DNA of 64,000 nucleotides from Woeseia oceani (GTDB lineage: Bacteria; Pseudomonadota; Gammaproteobacteria; Steroidobacterales; Woeseiaceae): contig NZ_CP016268.1 of assembly GCF_001677435.1 (NCBI RefSeq), positions 1,167,001 through 1,231,000 on the forward strand, in the 5' to 3' direction. The stretch's first letter is position 1. Each line of letters opens with the position of its first letter. The notes below the pieces were generated by a model that worked only from the letters and a program-made list of their open reading frames with translations, did not search any database and was not told the DNA's origin. The position numbers were made by a program, and so were the translations under genes. Shown here piece by piece: positions 52,333-61,462 of the stretch.

Positions 52333-53340
52333 ATGAGAGCTATTGGTTACACGGATGCCGGTCCGATTACGCAGGACAACGCACTGGTCGAGTTTGACAT
52401 GGAAGTCCCGGTGCCGGGCCCAAACGATTTACTGGTTCAGGTGCGGGGTATTTCAGTCAACCCGGTTGACGTCAAAGTGCGAGCCAACGTGCAGCCGGAA
52501 ACGGATCACAGGGTTCTCGGTTTCGACGCCGCTGGCGTCGTTACCCAAGTCGGCCCTGCGACGTCGCGTTTCAAGGTTGGTGACGAAGTTTTCTACGCGG
52601 GCGACATCACCCGGCCAGGTACGAACTCCGCCTTTCACGTTGTTGATGAGCGAATCGTCGGCCGGAAGCCGGCATCGCTGGATTTCGCCGATGCGGCAGC
52701 CATGCCGCTGACCACGATCACGGCGTGGGAAATGCTGTTCGACAGTTTCGGGATCAGAGAAGGTGCAGGCAAGGGCGACGCGCTGCTGGTTATCGGTGGA
52801 GCGGGCGGTGTTGGTTCCATCCTGATTCAGCTTGCCAGGAAACTCACCGGGCTGACGGTTATCGCAACCGCCTCACGGCCGGAGACTCGCTCATGGGTCG
52901 AAAAGATGGGGGCGCATCACGTCATCAACCACCGCAAGCCGCTCGATGAAGAGATCAAAGCGTTGGGCATTGCGCCGCGCTATGTCGCATCACTCACCAA
53001 CACGGATCAGCATTTCGGCGCGATTGTTGAGTTGATCAAACCGCGTGGGCATATCGCATTGATTGATGATCCACAGTCTTTGGACATACTGCCGCTGAAG
53101 TTGAAGGCACTGAGCATCAGCTGGGAGTTCATGTTCACCCGCTCCATGTTCCAGACCGATGACATTGATGCTCAGCACAAACTGTTGAACAGACTGGCGG
53201 TGTTGCTGGACAACGGTACGTTGATGGCTACCGCAACAACGCGTGCTGGTGCCTTGAATGTTGAAAACCTGCGGCGCGCTCATGCGCTTCAGGAGAGCGG
53301 TGCCGCCATTGGAAAAACGGTACTCGAGGGATTCGGCTGA
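52333..53340 (+). CDS. Zinc-type alcohol dehydrogenase-like / quinone oxidoreductase (MDR)
   Basis: A 335-residue medium-chain dehydrogenase. N-terminal GroES-like domain ([32 protein letters not shown]) and Rossmann domain with [21 protein letters not shown] near 150. It lacks the structural Cys cluster of zinc ADHs, pointing to the zinc-independent ZADH/quinone reductase subgroup. ATG 52333 has AAGGA upstream; the frame continues upstream without support. Divergent from the LysR gene and followed 72 bp later by an ABM monooxygenase. Confidence 0.9.
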   Translation: MRAIGYTDAGPITQDNALVEFDMEVPVPGPNDLLVQVRGISVNPVDVKVRANVQPETDHRVLGFDAAGVVTQVGPATSRFKVGDEVFYAGDITRPGTNSAFHVVDERIVGRKPASLDFADAAAMPLTTITAWEMLFDSFGIREGAGKGDALLVIGGAGGVGSILIQLARKLTGLTVIATASRPETRSWVEKMGAHHVINHRKPLDEEIKALGIAPRYVASLTNTDQHFGAIVELIKPRGHIALIDDPQSLDILPLKLKALSISWEFMFTRSMFQTDDIDAQHKLLNRLAVLLDNGTLMATATTRAGALNVENLRRAHALQESGAAIGKTVLEGFG

Positions 53341-53412
53341 CCTGATCGTAGTAAACTTCGTCGCCACAGAGCGCCGTGCTCTGGTTTATTATCAACATCA
53401 GAGAGTTTTTGC

Positions 53413-53703
53413 ATGCCATTGCTTACCGTTGTCGCAAATTTTCAGGTTCCGTCAGATCAAACAGACCACGTCAAAACCGAACTCGAGAAGCTGTTACCCA
53501 TTTCGCGGCGGGAGGATGGCTGCATTCAGTACGATCTGCATGAAAACCTGAACGATGACGGTCACTTCCTGCTCTACGAAACATGGGAGTCACGTGCGCT
53601 GTGGGAGCGTCATGCGAAAGCGCCGCATATCAGCGCGTTCTTGAAGGCCACGAAGGACGTGGATGTCGAGCTCACGGTCCATCAGATGAAACACGTGGAC
53701 TGA
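53413..53703 (+). CDS. ABM-domain quinol monooxygenase-like protein
   Basis: A 96-residue ferredoxin-like protein of the antibiotic biosynthesis monooxygenase family (YgiN-like): VANFQVPSDQTDHVKTELEKLLPISRREDGCIQYDLHENL and FLLYETWESRALWERHAKAPHI. YgiN oxidises quinols without a cofactor. Next to a LysR regulator and a quinone-oxidoreductase-like gene, it suggests a quinone or electrophile response unit. Confidence 0.88.
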   Translation: MPLLTVVANFQVPSDQTDHVKTELEKLLPISRREDGCIQYDLHENLNDDGHFLLYETWESRALWERHAKAPHISAFLKATKDVDVELTVHQMKHVD

Positions 53704-53768
53704 AACGCGCTTGACGGCATTGCATCCTTTGGGATGCCCGGCAGACAACATTGTCAGACGAGGTTACT

Positions 53769-54089
53769 TTGAAAAAAATTCATATCGCGATTTCCACTGA
53801 CAAAATTGATGAAACGATTGCGGACTACTCGGCCCGGTTCGGGGTTGCGCCGTGTTCGTCGGTTGCAGGTGAGTACGCTCTGTGGCGCACCGAGGTCATG
53901 AACTTTTCGGTTCGGCAGGATCCCGGGTGCGACAGTGGATCGCTCCGACATTTGGGCTGGGAAGACGCGCAAGCGACCGCGTTCACCCAGGAAACGGACG
54001 TGAACGGCATCGTCTGGGAACGGTTCAGCGCGGAACAGCAGGCCGATGAGATCAACGAGCTCTGGCCCGACACTGACTACCAGCCTTGA
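53769..54089 (+). CDS. VOC-like protein
   Basis: A 106-residue protein opening KKIHIAISTDKIDETIADYSARFGVAP, a glyoxalase/VOC half, and closing with LRHLGWEDAQATAFTQETDVNGIVWERF, a degenerate second half. TTG 53769 has GACGAGG 5 nt upstream; an earlier TTG at 53751 lacks one. Substrate unknown. Confidence 0.72.
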   Translation: MKKIHIAISTDKIDETIADYSARFGVAPCSSVAGEYALWRTEVMNFSVRQDPGCDSGSLRHLGWEDAQATAFTQETDVNGIVWERFSAEQQADEINELWPDTDYQP

Positions 54090-54120
54090 TCGGCGTCGGC
54101 GCATAACGGCCATACCGATC

Positions 54121-54327
54121 GTGCAGCAGCCAATTACCGGGTATCACAAAGACGACGAGGACCATTGGGTCGCGCAGCTCGCCTGCGGTCACTTCCAGCA
54201 CGTCCGGCACAATCCGCCACTGGTCAGCAGACCGTGGGTTCTGTCCGATGAGGGGCGGAATGCCATGCTCGGCTTTCAGCTCAACTGCAAGAAATGCGAT
54301 ACCGGCGCACCGGTCGACGCGTGTTGA
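54121..54327 (+). CDS. DUF3565 zinc-binding protein
   Basis: A 68-residue protein with the DUF3565 pattern ITGYHKDDEDHWVAQLACGHFQHVRHNPP..RPWV..LNCKKCDTG. Cys and His residues (CGH, QHVRH, CKKC) form a likely zinc site. Start probably GTG 54121; an ATG at 54046 would overlap the previous gene by 44 bp and add unrelated residues. Function unknown. Confidence 0.78.
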   Translation: MQQPITGYHKDDEDHWVAQLACGHFQHVRHNPPLVSRPWVLSDEGRNAMLGFQLNCKKCDTGAPVDAC

Positions 54328-54476
54328 CCGGATGCAATTCGTTGTTGATTTTTGCGGTATTGGGTCGCGGCAACAGTGAGCCCGGCTATTATTCCTGCGT
54401 CCACACACGGTACGAACGGCCTGTCTTTCTCGCTGTGTTCGCAAACGCCCGTTGCACTGGCTGACGGCGGCGACTG

Positions 54477-55178
54477 ATGCAACAAAAACGCAGCAGCGCC
54501 GATGCAGAACAACGCGTCGCGGTACTGTGGACCGGCGGTAAAGACTCGGCACTCGCGCTGTTCAGAGCGATCACCTCCGGCGCTCACGTTGTTTGTCTCG
54601 CCACCTTCGCACCGCCGGCTGCCCGCTTTCTGGCGCACCCGCTCGATATGATGCAATTGCAGGCGTCGGCATTGAACCTGCCTCACACAGTCTTGCCGGT
54701 TGCTGCGCCGTACGAGCAAGGCTACGAACTTGCCCTCGGGCAACTACGCGAACAGCACAAAGTGACGGCTGTCGTCACCGGGGACATTGCGGTTGTCGAC
54801 AGTCAGCCCAACTGGATCAAGGAGCGTTGTCGCGCAAGCGGTATCGAGGCCTGCATGCCCTTGTGGGGCATCGACCGCGAATCGCTCTTGCAGGAATTGC
54901 GGACAAGCGGTTTCAGTGTGATGGTGTCGTGCGTCAATACGCGCTGCTTGCCGCCGTCCTGGGTAGGCCGGATGCTCGATGAGCCGGCAGTCGACGAGTT
55001 GCGGACGCTGCGTTTGCAGAACGGCCTGGACCTCGCCGGCGAGAATGGTGAATACCATACTGTGGTGCTCGATGGTCCGGGGTTTCGCCAGCGTATCCGG
55101 GTGGAGTCTGGCGTGGCTGCGACTCGGGATGAGTATGCGTACCTGGCTGGGGCAACCGCGGTTCTCGTCGATCGTTAG
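54477..55178 (+). CDS. Dph6-like PP-loop ATP-binding protein
   Basis: A 233-residue N-type ATP pyrophosphatase homologous to diphthine-ammonia ligase: PP-loop VAVLWTGGKDSALALF (residues 13-28), VTGDIAVVDSQPNWIKERCRASGIEACMPLWG and the family motif GENGEYHTVVLDGP. Bacteria lack diphthamide, so bacterial members must amidate another, unidentified substrate. Some serve in B12 salvage or vitamin-related routes; none is indicated by the neighbours. Confidence 0.88.
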   Translation: MQQKRSSADAEQRVAVLWTGGKDSALALFRAITSGAHVVCLATFAPPAARFLAHPLDMMQLQASALNLPHTVLPVAAPYEQGYELALGQLREQHKVTAVVTGDIAVVDSQPNWIKERCRASGIEACMPLWGIDRESLLQELRTSGFSVMVSCVNTRCLPPSWVGRMLDEPAVDELRTLRLQNGLDLAGENGEYHTVVLDGPGFRQRIRVESGVAATRDEYAYLAGATAVLVDR

Positions 55179-55314
55179 CTCGGGGAGTGCTATCGCACTG
55201 TTCGGTGGGTTTGGTTCGCCAGTTTGCAACTTGGTGCGGCGTTCTATCGCGGACAGCAATTCGCAAAGCGGCGAATTCTTGTTGCGCTGCGGACGCGAAA
55301 GTACACTCGCGGGT

Positions 55315-55581
55315 ATGGCGCTTAACTTTCGTAAACCCCGCGCGGCAGAAATCGTGCAATGCCTCGTCCGCGGAGCAATATTCGGGGTGATCGTCGGCGT
55401 GTTGCTTGCGGCTATCGCGACTGGCTATGACTGGCATCTTAATCCCAGCGGTATTTTCCATGATGCGGCGGGCAACCACTGGGATATCATCTTCGACACG
55501 GCCATTAGCTGGTTCTTGCCGGTAGCTCCCGTGGTCGCAATCTTTGCGGCCCTCGCGTTCTTACTGTTCCGCCCGAAGTGA
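55315..55581 (+). CDS. Small hypothetical membrane protein
   Basis: An 88-residue protein with two membrane helices (CLVRGAIFGVIVGVLLAAIA near 17-36, and WFLPVAPVVAIFAALAFLL near 66-84). ATG 55315 with CGGGT upstream. No family recognised. It lies between the Dph6-like gene and the beta-lactamase on the opposite strand. Confidence 0.6.
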   Translation: MALNFRKPRAAEIVQCLVRGAIFGVIVGVLLAAIATGYDWHLNPSGIFHDAAGNHWDIIFDTAISWFLPVAPVVAIFAALAFLLFRPK

Positions 55582-55631
55582 CCGCGTATACGCGGCCTGT
55601 TCCTGCACGCCTCATCTGACCAAGACCGGAC

Positions 55632-56525
55632 TCACTCGAACGCTGCAGCGATGTGTGCAGCGATCCTGGCATGCGCCACGTTCAGTGTGTCCACATCCGT
55701 ATCCGACCAGGACATAAACACGGTCATGACAACCGGCTTGCGGCCGGGCGGCCACGCAATGGCGAAATTGTTTGCGGCGCCGTTCCTGCCCATGCCGGTC
55801 TTGTCGCCCACGGTCCAGCCCGGAGGAAGTCCGGCACGCAAGCGCGAAAAGCCGGTCTGACTGGCGATCAGCCACTCCGTAATGCGCTGTTTGGATGCGC
55901 TGCTAAGCAGATCCGAGGTCAGCAGACGGTACATGCTGTGAGTCATCGCGCGAGGCGTCGTGGTGTCGCGTTCATCGCCTTTGTCATTGCTGTTCAGCGC
56001 GGTTTCGTAACGGTCCAGCCGGGTGACATCGTCGCCGGAGCGCCGCAGGAACTGCGTCAGCTCATCGGGCCCACCGATCAGTTCGAGCAGCATGTTGGTT
56101 GCCGTGTTGTCGCTGATTGTGATTGCGGCAGCGCACAGCTCACTCAAAGAGATGGTTTCATTCGGCGCCAGCTTGCCGACAACGGGGGAGTAGGATTGCA
56201 TGTCCACGCCATCAATTCCGTAGCGCTCTTCCAGATCCAGCGTGCCGGCGTCGACCTCGGCAAGCACGGCCGCAACCAGTAAGGACTTGAACGTGGAGGC
56301 CATTGCAAAGCGTTCGTCCGCACGGTACGCCAGTTCATTGCCGGTCATCGTGTCCATGGCAAAAACGCCGATGGTCCCGTCCAGTTCCTGTTCCAGCGTC
56401 AGCAGCAGATCGGCGAAGTCATTGCCGGGCGAATTCTGTTCTCGGCCACAGGCGGCAAGCGTGAACAGCAGCAACAAGGACGCCAGGAGAAAGCGATGGG
56501 TAGTGTGCAGGGCAGTCAGGTTCAT
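55632..56525 (-). CDS. Class A beta-lactamase, lipoprotein
   Basis: A 297-residue exported enzyme with a lipobox (LAAC, Cys26), so probably outer-membrane-anchored. All class A motifs are present: S77-TFK (S70xxK73), Y112 (Y105 equivalent), S138-DN140 (SDN130-132), R172 and E174-TALN178 (E166xxLN170) and K242-TG244 (KTG234-236). It should hydrolyse penicillins. The sequence around the omega loop does not match a clinical family that I recognise. Not in a cassette and without a linked regulator (no ampR-like gene next to it), so probably a resident chromosomal enzyme. Confidence 0.93.
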   Translation of the reverse strand: MNLTALHTTHRFLLASLLLLFTLAACGREQNSPGNDFADLLLTLEQELDGTIGVFAMDTMTGNELAYRADERFAMASTFKSLLVAAVLAEVDAGTLDLEERYGIDGVDMQSYSPVVGKLAPNETISLSELCAAAITISDNTATNMLLELIGGPDELTQFLRRSGDDVTRLDRYETALNSNDKGDERDTTTPRAMTHSMYRLLTSDLLSSASKQRITEWLIASQTGFSRLRAGLPPGWTVGDKTGMGRNGAANNFAIAWPPGRKPVVMTVFMSWSDTDVDTLNVAHARIAAHIAAAFE

Positions 56526-56806
56526 AGGGGTCTCGTCCGGCCGGTGTCAGCAGCTACTGTGTCGACCGATAGTGTAACAACGCTGGCAAGACAGTGACGA
56601 AATGTGGCAATGCGCTCGCTGTCCGCGCAGCCCGCCTGTTGTCCTGCTCAACCGGCAAGGCCGCTTTGCTGACGCAGGCAGGTCTGTGTCAACCGCACTG
56701 GTGCTTTTAAGGCACCTATTTCATGGCGTTTCGTGGCTGTCATCTTGCAGCGCTGTTTGCGACACTAGCGTTTGTTCGAATTCCACCGTGCGCGACAGGA
56801 GCTGAA

Positions 56807-57139
56807 GTGAAGGAATTGAAATTTCTGGTAAAAGGCTCGGCGCCTCAGCCCTACGAGCTCCTGTTTATCAAAGACGGCAACAGCCTGACGGCAATTTGCA
56901 ACTGCCCGGCAGGCGAGCACGGCAATTTCTGCAAGCACCGGATCAGTCTGCTGGACGGAAAGCCCAAAGGGTTGGTCAGCGACAATGCGGAACAGGTTGC
57001 GGTGGTGGTTGAGTGGCTGGTCGGTACGGATGTGGAAACCGCGCTACTCGAACTGCGCGTCGTGGAGAAAGACAAGGCGGCGCCGAAAGCGGATCTGGTT
57101 GCCGCGAAACGGAAACTGGCGCGTGCGATGAACAGCTGA
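56807..57139 (+). CDS. SWIM zinc-finger-like protein
   Basis: A 110-residue protein with a SWIM-type zinc finger: CNCPAGEHGNFCKH (CxCx(n)CxH) near residues 33-46, followed by an acidic helix and a Lys/Ala-rich C-terminus. GTG 56807 is preceded by CAGGAG; the ATG at 56723 would add an unrelated, signal-like segment. Stand-alone SWIM proteins may bind DNA or proteins; no partner gene is adjacent. Confidence 0.75.
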   Translation: MKELKFLVKGSAPQPYELLFIKDGNSLTAICNCPAGEHGNFCKHRISLLDGKPKGLVSDNAEQVAVVVEWLVGTDVETALLELRVVEKDKAAPKADLVAAKRKLARAMNS

Positions 57140-57192
57140 TCAAGGGCGGTTGGCGAACACCTGTCCGCCAACCGCGCACTGTTGACCGTTCT

Positions 57193-58476
57193 TCAGGGCT
57201 GCTTGTGCACCACGCCGTTCTTCATGACGAAGCTAACCCGTTCCATGCTGCTGATGTCATCAAGCGGGTTGCCCGGAACCGCAACGATATCCGCTGTCTT
57301 GCCATTCTGCAGACGGCCATGCGTGTCGCCTATTCCGAGAAAATCCGCGGCAACGCTGGTGGCGGACTGGATGGCTTCCATTGCCGGCATGCCGCCTGCA
57401 ACCATCAGACCGAATTCCTGTGCATTGTCGCCGTGCGGTGAAACGCCGGTGTCCGTGCCGAAAACAATCGGCACGCCGGCCTTATAGGCTTTCGAAAAGG
57501 TGTCCAGCATGAGCGGGCCGATGGCAGCGGCTTTGGGACGCACGAGTTCCGGAAAGAAGCCGTCAATCTTGGCTTTTTCGGCAACCCAGGCACCGGCCAT
57601 GATGGTCGGTACAAAGTAGGTGCCGTTCTTTTTCATCAGGCGTCTGACTTCGTCGTCCATGTAAGTGCCGTGTTCGATGGACGCAACACCGGCAACGACT
57701 GCTCGCCGCATGCCTTCAGTGCCGTGCGCGTGCGCCGCTACCCGCATGCCGTAATCGCGTGCTGTATCGACAATTTCCTTCAGCTCTTCGTCGGTAAACT
57801 GCGGATTCTGGCCACTCTTGGCAACACTCAGTACACCGCCGGTCGCGGTGATCTTGATCCAGTCGGCACCGTCCTTGTAGCGCTGGCGCACCGCCTTGCG
57901 GGCGTCGGCAGGGCTGTTTACCACACCCTGGTGGGGGCCCGGGTCACCCATGATGTGGCTGGCCCAGCCATTGGTCGGGTCGCCGTGGCCACCGGTGGAG
58001 GCAAGGCCTTTGGCCGCCGTGAAAATGTTCGGTCCGACGACATCGCCGCGCTGGATCGCCTTTTTCAGCGCGATAGTCACGTTGAAGGCGTCACCCACGT
58101 TGCGGACGGTCGTGAACCCGGCTTCCAGGGTTCGTTTCGCGTACGTCGTGGACATGAACGCGTAGTCGGCTTCATTGGTCACAAAGCCACGCAAGCGGCT
58201 GTCGTTGCTGTATTCGCCGGTCAGGTGCACATGCATATCCATGAGGCCCGGCATTACGGTGTGGTTCCTGAGGTCGATCACAGTGTCACCGCTACCGGCA
58301 GGGGTGTAGCCGCGATCGATGCCGGTGATGGAACTGCCGTTGATGCGGACGGTCATTTCAGTCATCGCGCGATCGGAATCGCCATCGATCAGGCGTCCGG
58401 CGTGTATCAGGGTGTCGGCCTGTGCGTTGACAATGGTCAGTGCCAGACCGGTAGCCGCTATCAGGAATCGTTTCAT
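57193..58476 (-). CDS. Exported amidohydrolase (imidazolonepropionase-like)
   Basis: A 427-residue amidohydrolase with a signal peptide ([10 protein letters not shown], cleavage near residue 20). Metal-binding H82-VH84 (MDMHVHL); [10 protein letters not shown] (the Lys probably carbamylated in part of the family); [29 protein letters not shown] with the catalytic Asp. Periplasmic peptidase/amidase-like relatives act on Xaa-Pro or cyclic amides. Paralogue of the enzyme at 32469-33806. Confidence 0.9.
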   Translation of the reverse strand: MKRFLIAATGLALTIVNAQADTLIHAGRLIDGDSDRAMTEMTVRINGSSITGIDRGYTPAGSGDTVIDLRNHTVMPGLMDMHVHLTGEYSNDSRLRGFVTNEADYAFMSTTYAKRTLEAGFTTVRNVGDAFNVTIALKKAIQRGDVVGPNIFTAAKGLASTGGHGDPTNGWASHIMGDPGPHQGVVNSPADARKAVRQRYKDGADWIKITATGGVLSVAKSGQNPQFTDEELKEIVDTARDYGMRVAAHAHGTEGMRRAVVAGVASIEHGTYMDDEVRRLMKKNGTYFVPTIMAGAWVAEKAKIDGFFPELVRPKAAAIGPLMLDTFSKAYKAGVPIVFGTDTGVSPHGDNAQEFGLMVAGGMPAMEAIQSATSVAADFLGIGDTHGRLQNGKTADIVAVPGNPLDDISSMERVSFVMKNGVVHKQP

Positions 58477-58619
58477 GCAAAGCTCCGTTACCAGGTTTCG
58501 TTCATCAATCCGGAATTCTATGGGCGCAGTCCAGGTGAAACAAATTGCCGGCCGCTGTCTGGTTGACGGGCTGGCTATCTGCTATACCGGGTACGGCATT
58601 GCTGAGGGTAGGTACGAAT

Positions 58620-59510
58620 ATGATGCAATTGGTTACACGTAACACCGCTGTTTTGTGCGCGCTTTGCGCGTTCGCATCGGCAGCACACAGTGACGAAGTG
58701 GCCTGGCGCGGTATGGGTGAGGTAATAGCCGCAAGCTCCGCCACTGACTGGCGGGATATTGAGCCGGGCAATACGCTTTACGTTGAGCTGAATCACGGCA
58801 CTGTTGTGCTCGAACTTGCACCGCAGTTTGCGCCGCGGCACATCGACAACCTGCGCAAACTCATTGCCGCCGGGCATTTTCGGGATGCCGCGATCGTCCG
58901 TTCGCAGGACAACTATGTTGTGCAGTGGAATGCCGACGGACCGTTCGGCGAGGCGGCTGACAAGCTCAAACCCGAGTTTTACCGAGATGCCGAGGGGCTC
59001 GCTTTTACCTCACTCGAAAGCAATGACGCGTACGCGGACGAAGTGGGCTTTGTCGATGGCTTTCCGGTCGGTCGCGACAGTGCGGACGGGCGCGCCTGGC
59101 TGGCGCATTGCTACGGCATGTTGGGCGCAGGTCGGGCCAACGACGTTGACAGCGGCAATGCAGCGGAGCTTTACGTAGTGACCGGCCATGCACCACGCCA
59201 CCTCGATCGCAACGTCACTCTGATGGGCCGGGTGATTTTCGGCATTGAGCACCTGTCATCATTGCCGCGTGGCACAGGGCCACTGGGTTTTTACGAGAAA
59301 GAGTCCGAGAACGTGCCGATACGCAGCATGCGTTTCGGTAGCGACTACGATGCCGCGTGGCAGGCATTGCGTACGGATACTGAAACGTTTAAGGCGCTCG
59401 TGGAATCCCGTCGGTATCGCAATGAAGAATGGTTTGCCGATCCGGCCGGGAAAATCGAACTTTGCAACGTGCCGCTACCCGTCCGCCGTGTCGAGACAAC
59501 GCGGCCGTAG
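58620..59510 (+). CDS. Cyclophilin-type peptidyl-prolyl isomerase-like secreted protein
   Basis: A 296-residue exported protein. ATG 58620 (or 58623) with AGGGTAGG upstream and a signal peptide ending near AAHSD. The cyclophilin-like fold is visible from [36 protein letters not shown] to [20 protein letters not shown], but the active-site FHR motif is changed ([11 protein letters not shown]). A long insertion carries an [12 protein letters not shown] segment. It may have reduced or no isomerase activity and act as a chaperone. Confidence 0.82.
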   Translation: MMQLVTRNTAVLCALCAFASAAHSDEVAWRGMGEVIAASSATDWRDIEPGNTLYVELNHGTVVLELAPQFAPRHIDNLRKLIAAGHFRDAAIVRSQDNYVVQWNADGPFGEAADKLKPEFYRDAEGLAFTSLESNDAYADEVGFVDGFPVGRDSADGRAWLAHCYGMLGAGRANDVDSGNAAELYVVTGHAPRHLDRNVTLMGRVIFGIEHLSSLPRGTGPLGFYEKESENVPIRSMRFGSDYDAAWQALRTDTETFKALVESRRYRNEEWFADPAGKIELCNVPLPVRRVETTRP

Positions 59511-59534
59511 CGACGCGTCGTCGCGCATCAACAC

Positions 59535-59578
59535 AGTGGCCCTGCGATTGCCGCGCGAGCGCTGATCGCAGGGCCACT
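59535..59578. terminator. Long hairpin between convergent genes
   Basis: AGTGGCCCTGCGAT and its exact complement form a 14-bp stem with a 16-nt loop between two convergent genes. Only a short T-poor flank follows, so it is probably a bidirectional terminator of weak or factor-assisted type. Confidence 0.6.
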
Positions 59579-59591
59579 CTCGATACGGCAG

Positions 59592-61244
59592 CTAAATAGT
59601 TGAAGTGATCTCACCCAGCTTGCGGGTCAGCAGCGGGTTCTCCCGGTAATCGATGGGAATAACCAGCAGGCTCGGTCCCTGTTCATCCAGTGCGGTGCGC
59701 AGCGTGCCTTCGAGGTCGGCACTGTTGCTGACAAAGTGGCCGTGCCAGCCAAACGACGCGGCAAGCGTCAACCAGTCGGGATTGCCAAATGACAAATCCG
59801 TGTGCGTGCCGAACTCGGTGTCCTGCTTCCAGGAAATCAATCCGTAACCACCGTCTGCCCAGACCATCACGACGATATTGCTGTTGAGACGTTTCGCCGT
59901 TTCCATTTCCTGCACGTTCATCAGGAAGCCGGCGTCGCCGCAGATCGCGAGCACTTTGCGGTCCGGCTGCACGATATGCGCGGCGATCGCGCCCGGCAAG
60001 GCAAAGCCCATCGAACAAAAGCCGTTGGGTATCAGGCAGGTGTTGGGCTCGTGGCATTGGTAATGGCGGGCAATCCACATTTTGTGTGCACCGACGTCGG
60101 ACAAGAGAATGTCGTGCGGCCCCATTGCATTGCGGGCATCCCATAATGCTTTTTGCGGGCGAATCGAGCCTTCCGTGACGTCGTCCTTGTGCTCGGCAAA
60201 ATCGGCGGCCATGGCCGTGCGGCAGCGCGCTTGCGCGGCAAGATCGAAATCGAGTGCTTTTTCTTTTGCAACGCGTTCGTTCAGCATCCAGAGCGCGTGG
60301 GCCAGATCGCCGATGACTTCGACCTGTGGGTTGTAGTGCGCGTCGATTTCGGCCGCGAGAAAGTCAGCATGAATGATCGGCTTGTCACCGTTCGGATTCC
60401 AGAGCTGCGGGTGATACTCCACCATGTCAAAGCCAAGCGTGATGACGAGATCGGCGTCATCGACGGCGAGCGATACCCGGTCCTTGCTGCCCAGACCAAT
60501 TGTGTACAGGCAGTAATCCGCGTCCATGTCGACGCAACCCTTGGCCATAAACGTGCTGACGACACCGATACCGGTTTGCTCACAGAACAGTCGCAGCTGC
60601 TTGCTGGCCCGACGACGAATGCAGCCGTTGCCCGCGATGATGATCGGCCGTTTGGCCTTTTTGAGCATGTCGAAGGCACGATCAATTATCTTGTCGTCGG
60701 GTACTGAACGACGAAAGCGCCGCGGCTTCATCGGTGGGAGGCTCGATTGTTCCTTGGCGATGTCTTCTGGCAATTCGATGTGCACTGCACCGGGCTTTTC
60801 CGTGCGTGCGAGCCGTACGGCTTTGCGCACGATCTCGGGAATCGTGTCAGGGTGCAATATACTCGTGGCCCATTTGGTCACCGGTTCGAACAGGCTCACG
60901 ACATCCATGATCTGGTGCGACTCTTTGTGCAAGCGTTTCGTGGAGCCCTGGCCGGTCAGCGCGAGCAACGGCGCGCGATCCATGTTGGCATCGGCTACGC
61001 CAGTGATGAGGTTGGTTGCGCCGGGACCCAGCGTGCTGAGCGCGCCCGCCGGGTTGCCGGTCAGCCGGCCGTAGACTTCGGCCATGAAGGCCGCGCCTTG
61101 TTCATGCCGGGTAAGTACGAAGCGAATTCTTGTCGATTGCTCAAGCGACATCATGAAGTCGGCGTTTTCCTCGCCGGGTACACCGAACACGTATTCGATG
61201 CCTTCTTCTTCCAGGCACTTGACCAGCAGGTCGGAAGCTTTCAT
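59592..61244 (-). CDS. Acetolactate-synthase-like TPP-dependent enzyme
   Basis: A 550-residue thiamine-diphosphate enzyme with N-terminal pyrimidine-binding domain including catalytic E48 (RHEQGAAFMAEVYGR), central domain (PIIIAGNGCIRR), and C-terminal PP domain with the GDAGFLMNVQEMETAKRLNSN motif ending in Asn. It resembles catabolic (AlsS-type) and other large-subunit-only acetolactate synthases; no ilvN small subunit is adjacent. ATG 61244 is preferred to the GTG at 61250. Product could be acetolactate, but related enzymes (sulfoacetaldehyde acetyltransferase, oxalyl-CoA type) cannot be fully excluded. Confidence 0.87.
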   Translation of the reverse strand: MKASDLLVKCLEEEGIEYVFGVPGEENADFMMSLEQSTRIRFVLTRHEQGAAFMAEVYGRLTGNPAGALSTLGPGATNLITGVADANMDRAPLLALTGQGSTKRLHKESHQIMDVVSLFEPVTKWATSILHPDTIPEIVRKAVRLARTEKPGAVHIELPEDIAKEQSSLPPMKPRRFRRSVPDDKIIDRAFDMLKKAKRPIIIAGNGCIRRRASKQLRLFCEQTGIGVVSTFMAKGCVDMDADYCLYTIGLGSKDRVSLAVDDADLVITLGFDMVEYHPQLWNPNGDKPIIHADFLAAEIDAHYNPQVEVIGDLAHALWMLNERVAKEKALDFDLAAQARCRTAMAADFAEHKDDVTEGSIRPQKALWDARNAMGPHDILLSDVGAHKMWIARHYQCHEPNTCLIPNGFCSMGFALPGAIAAHIVQPDRKVLAICGDAGFLMNVQEMETAKRLNSNIVVMVWADGGYGLISWKQDTEFGTHTDLSFGNPDWLTLAASFGWHGHFVSNSADLEGTLRTALDEQGPSLLVIPIDYRENPLLTRKLGEITSTI

Positions 61245-61462
61245 GGGCACATCCTGTCGTCAGTTCTGGGCCATACTACTGCGAACCGAAGGTCGCTGGC
61301 AGTGCTTTCCCTGTTCGCAGAGCGCAACGGCTCCTGCCGTGTGTAACGGGCTTGTATTCCTGCCGGTGGTTTGGAGAATACGGCAATCGCGCTGCAGGGA
61401 TGCGGATTGCCAGCGGGTATCCGTTGCGACTACAACCGAGGCTGATTGATCAGAGGATGCCA

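Noticed and set aside
57670-58566. 298-codon plus-strand frame
   Set aside because: It is antisense to the amidohydrolase gene, which has full catalytic motifs and a signal peptide. The frame shows no motif of its own.
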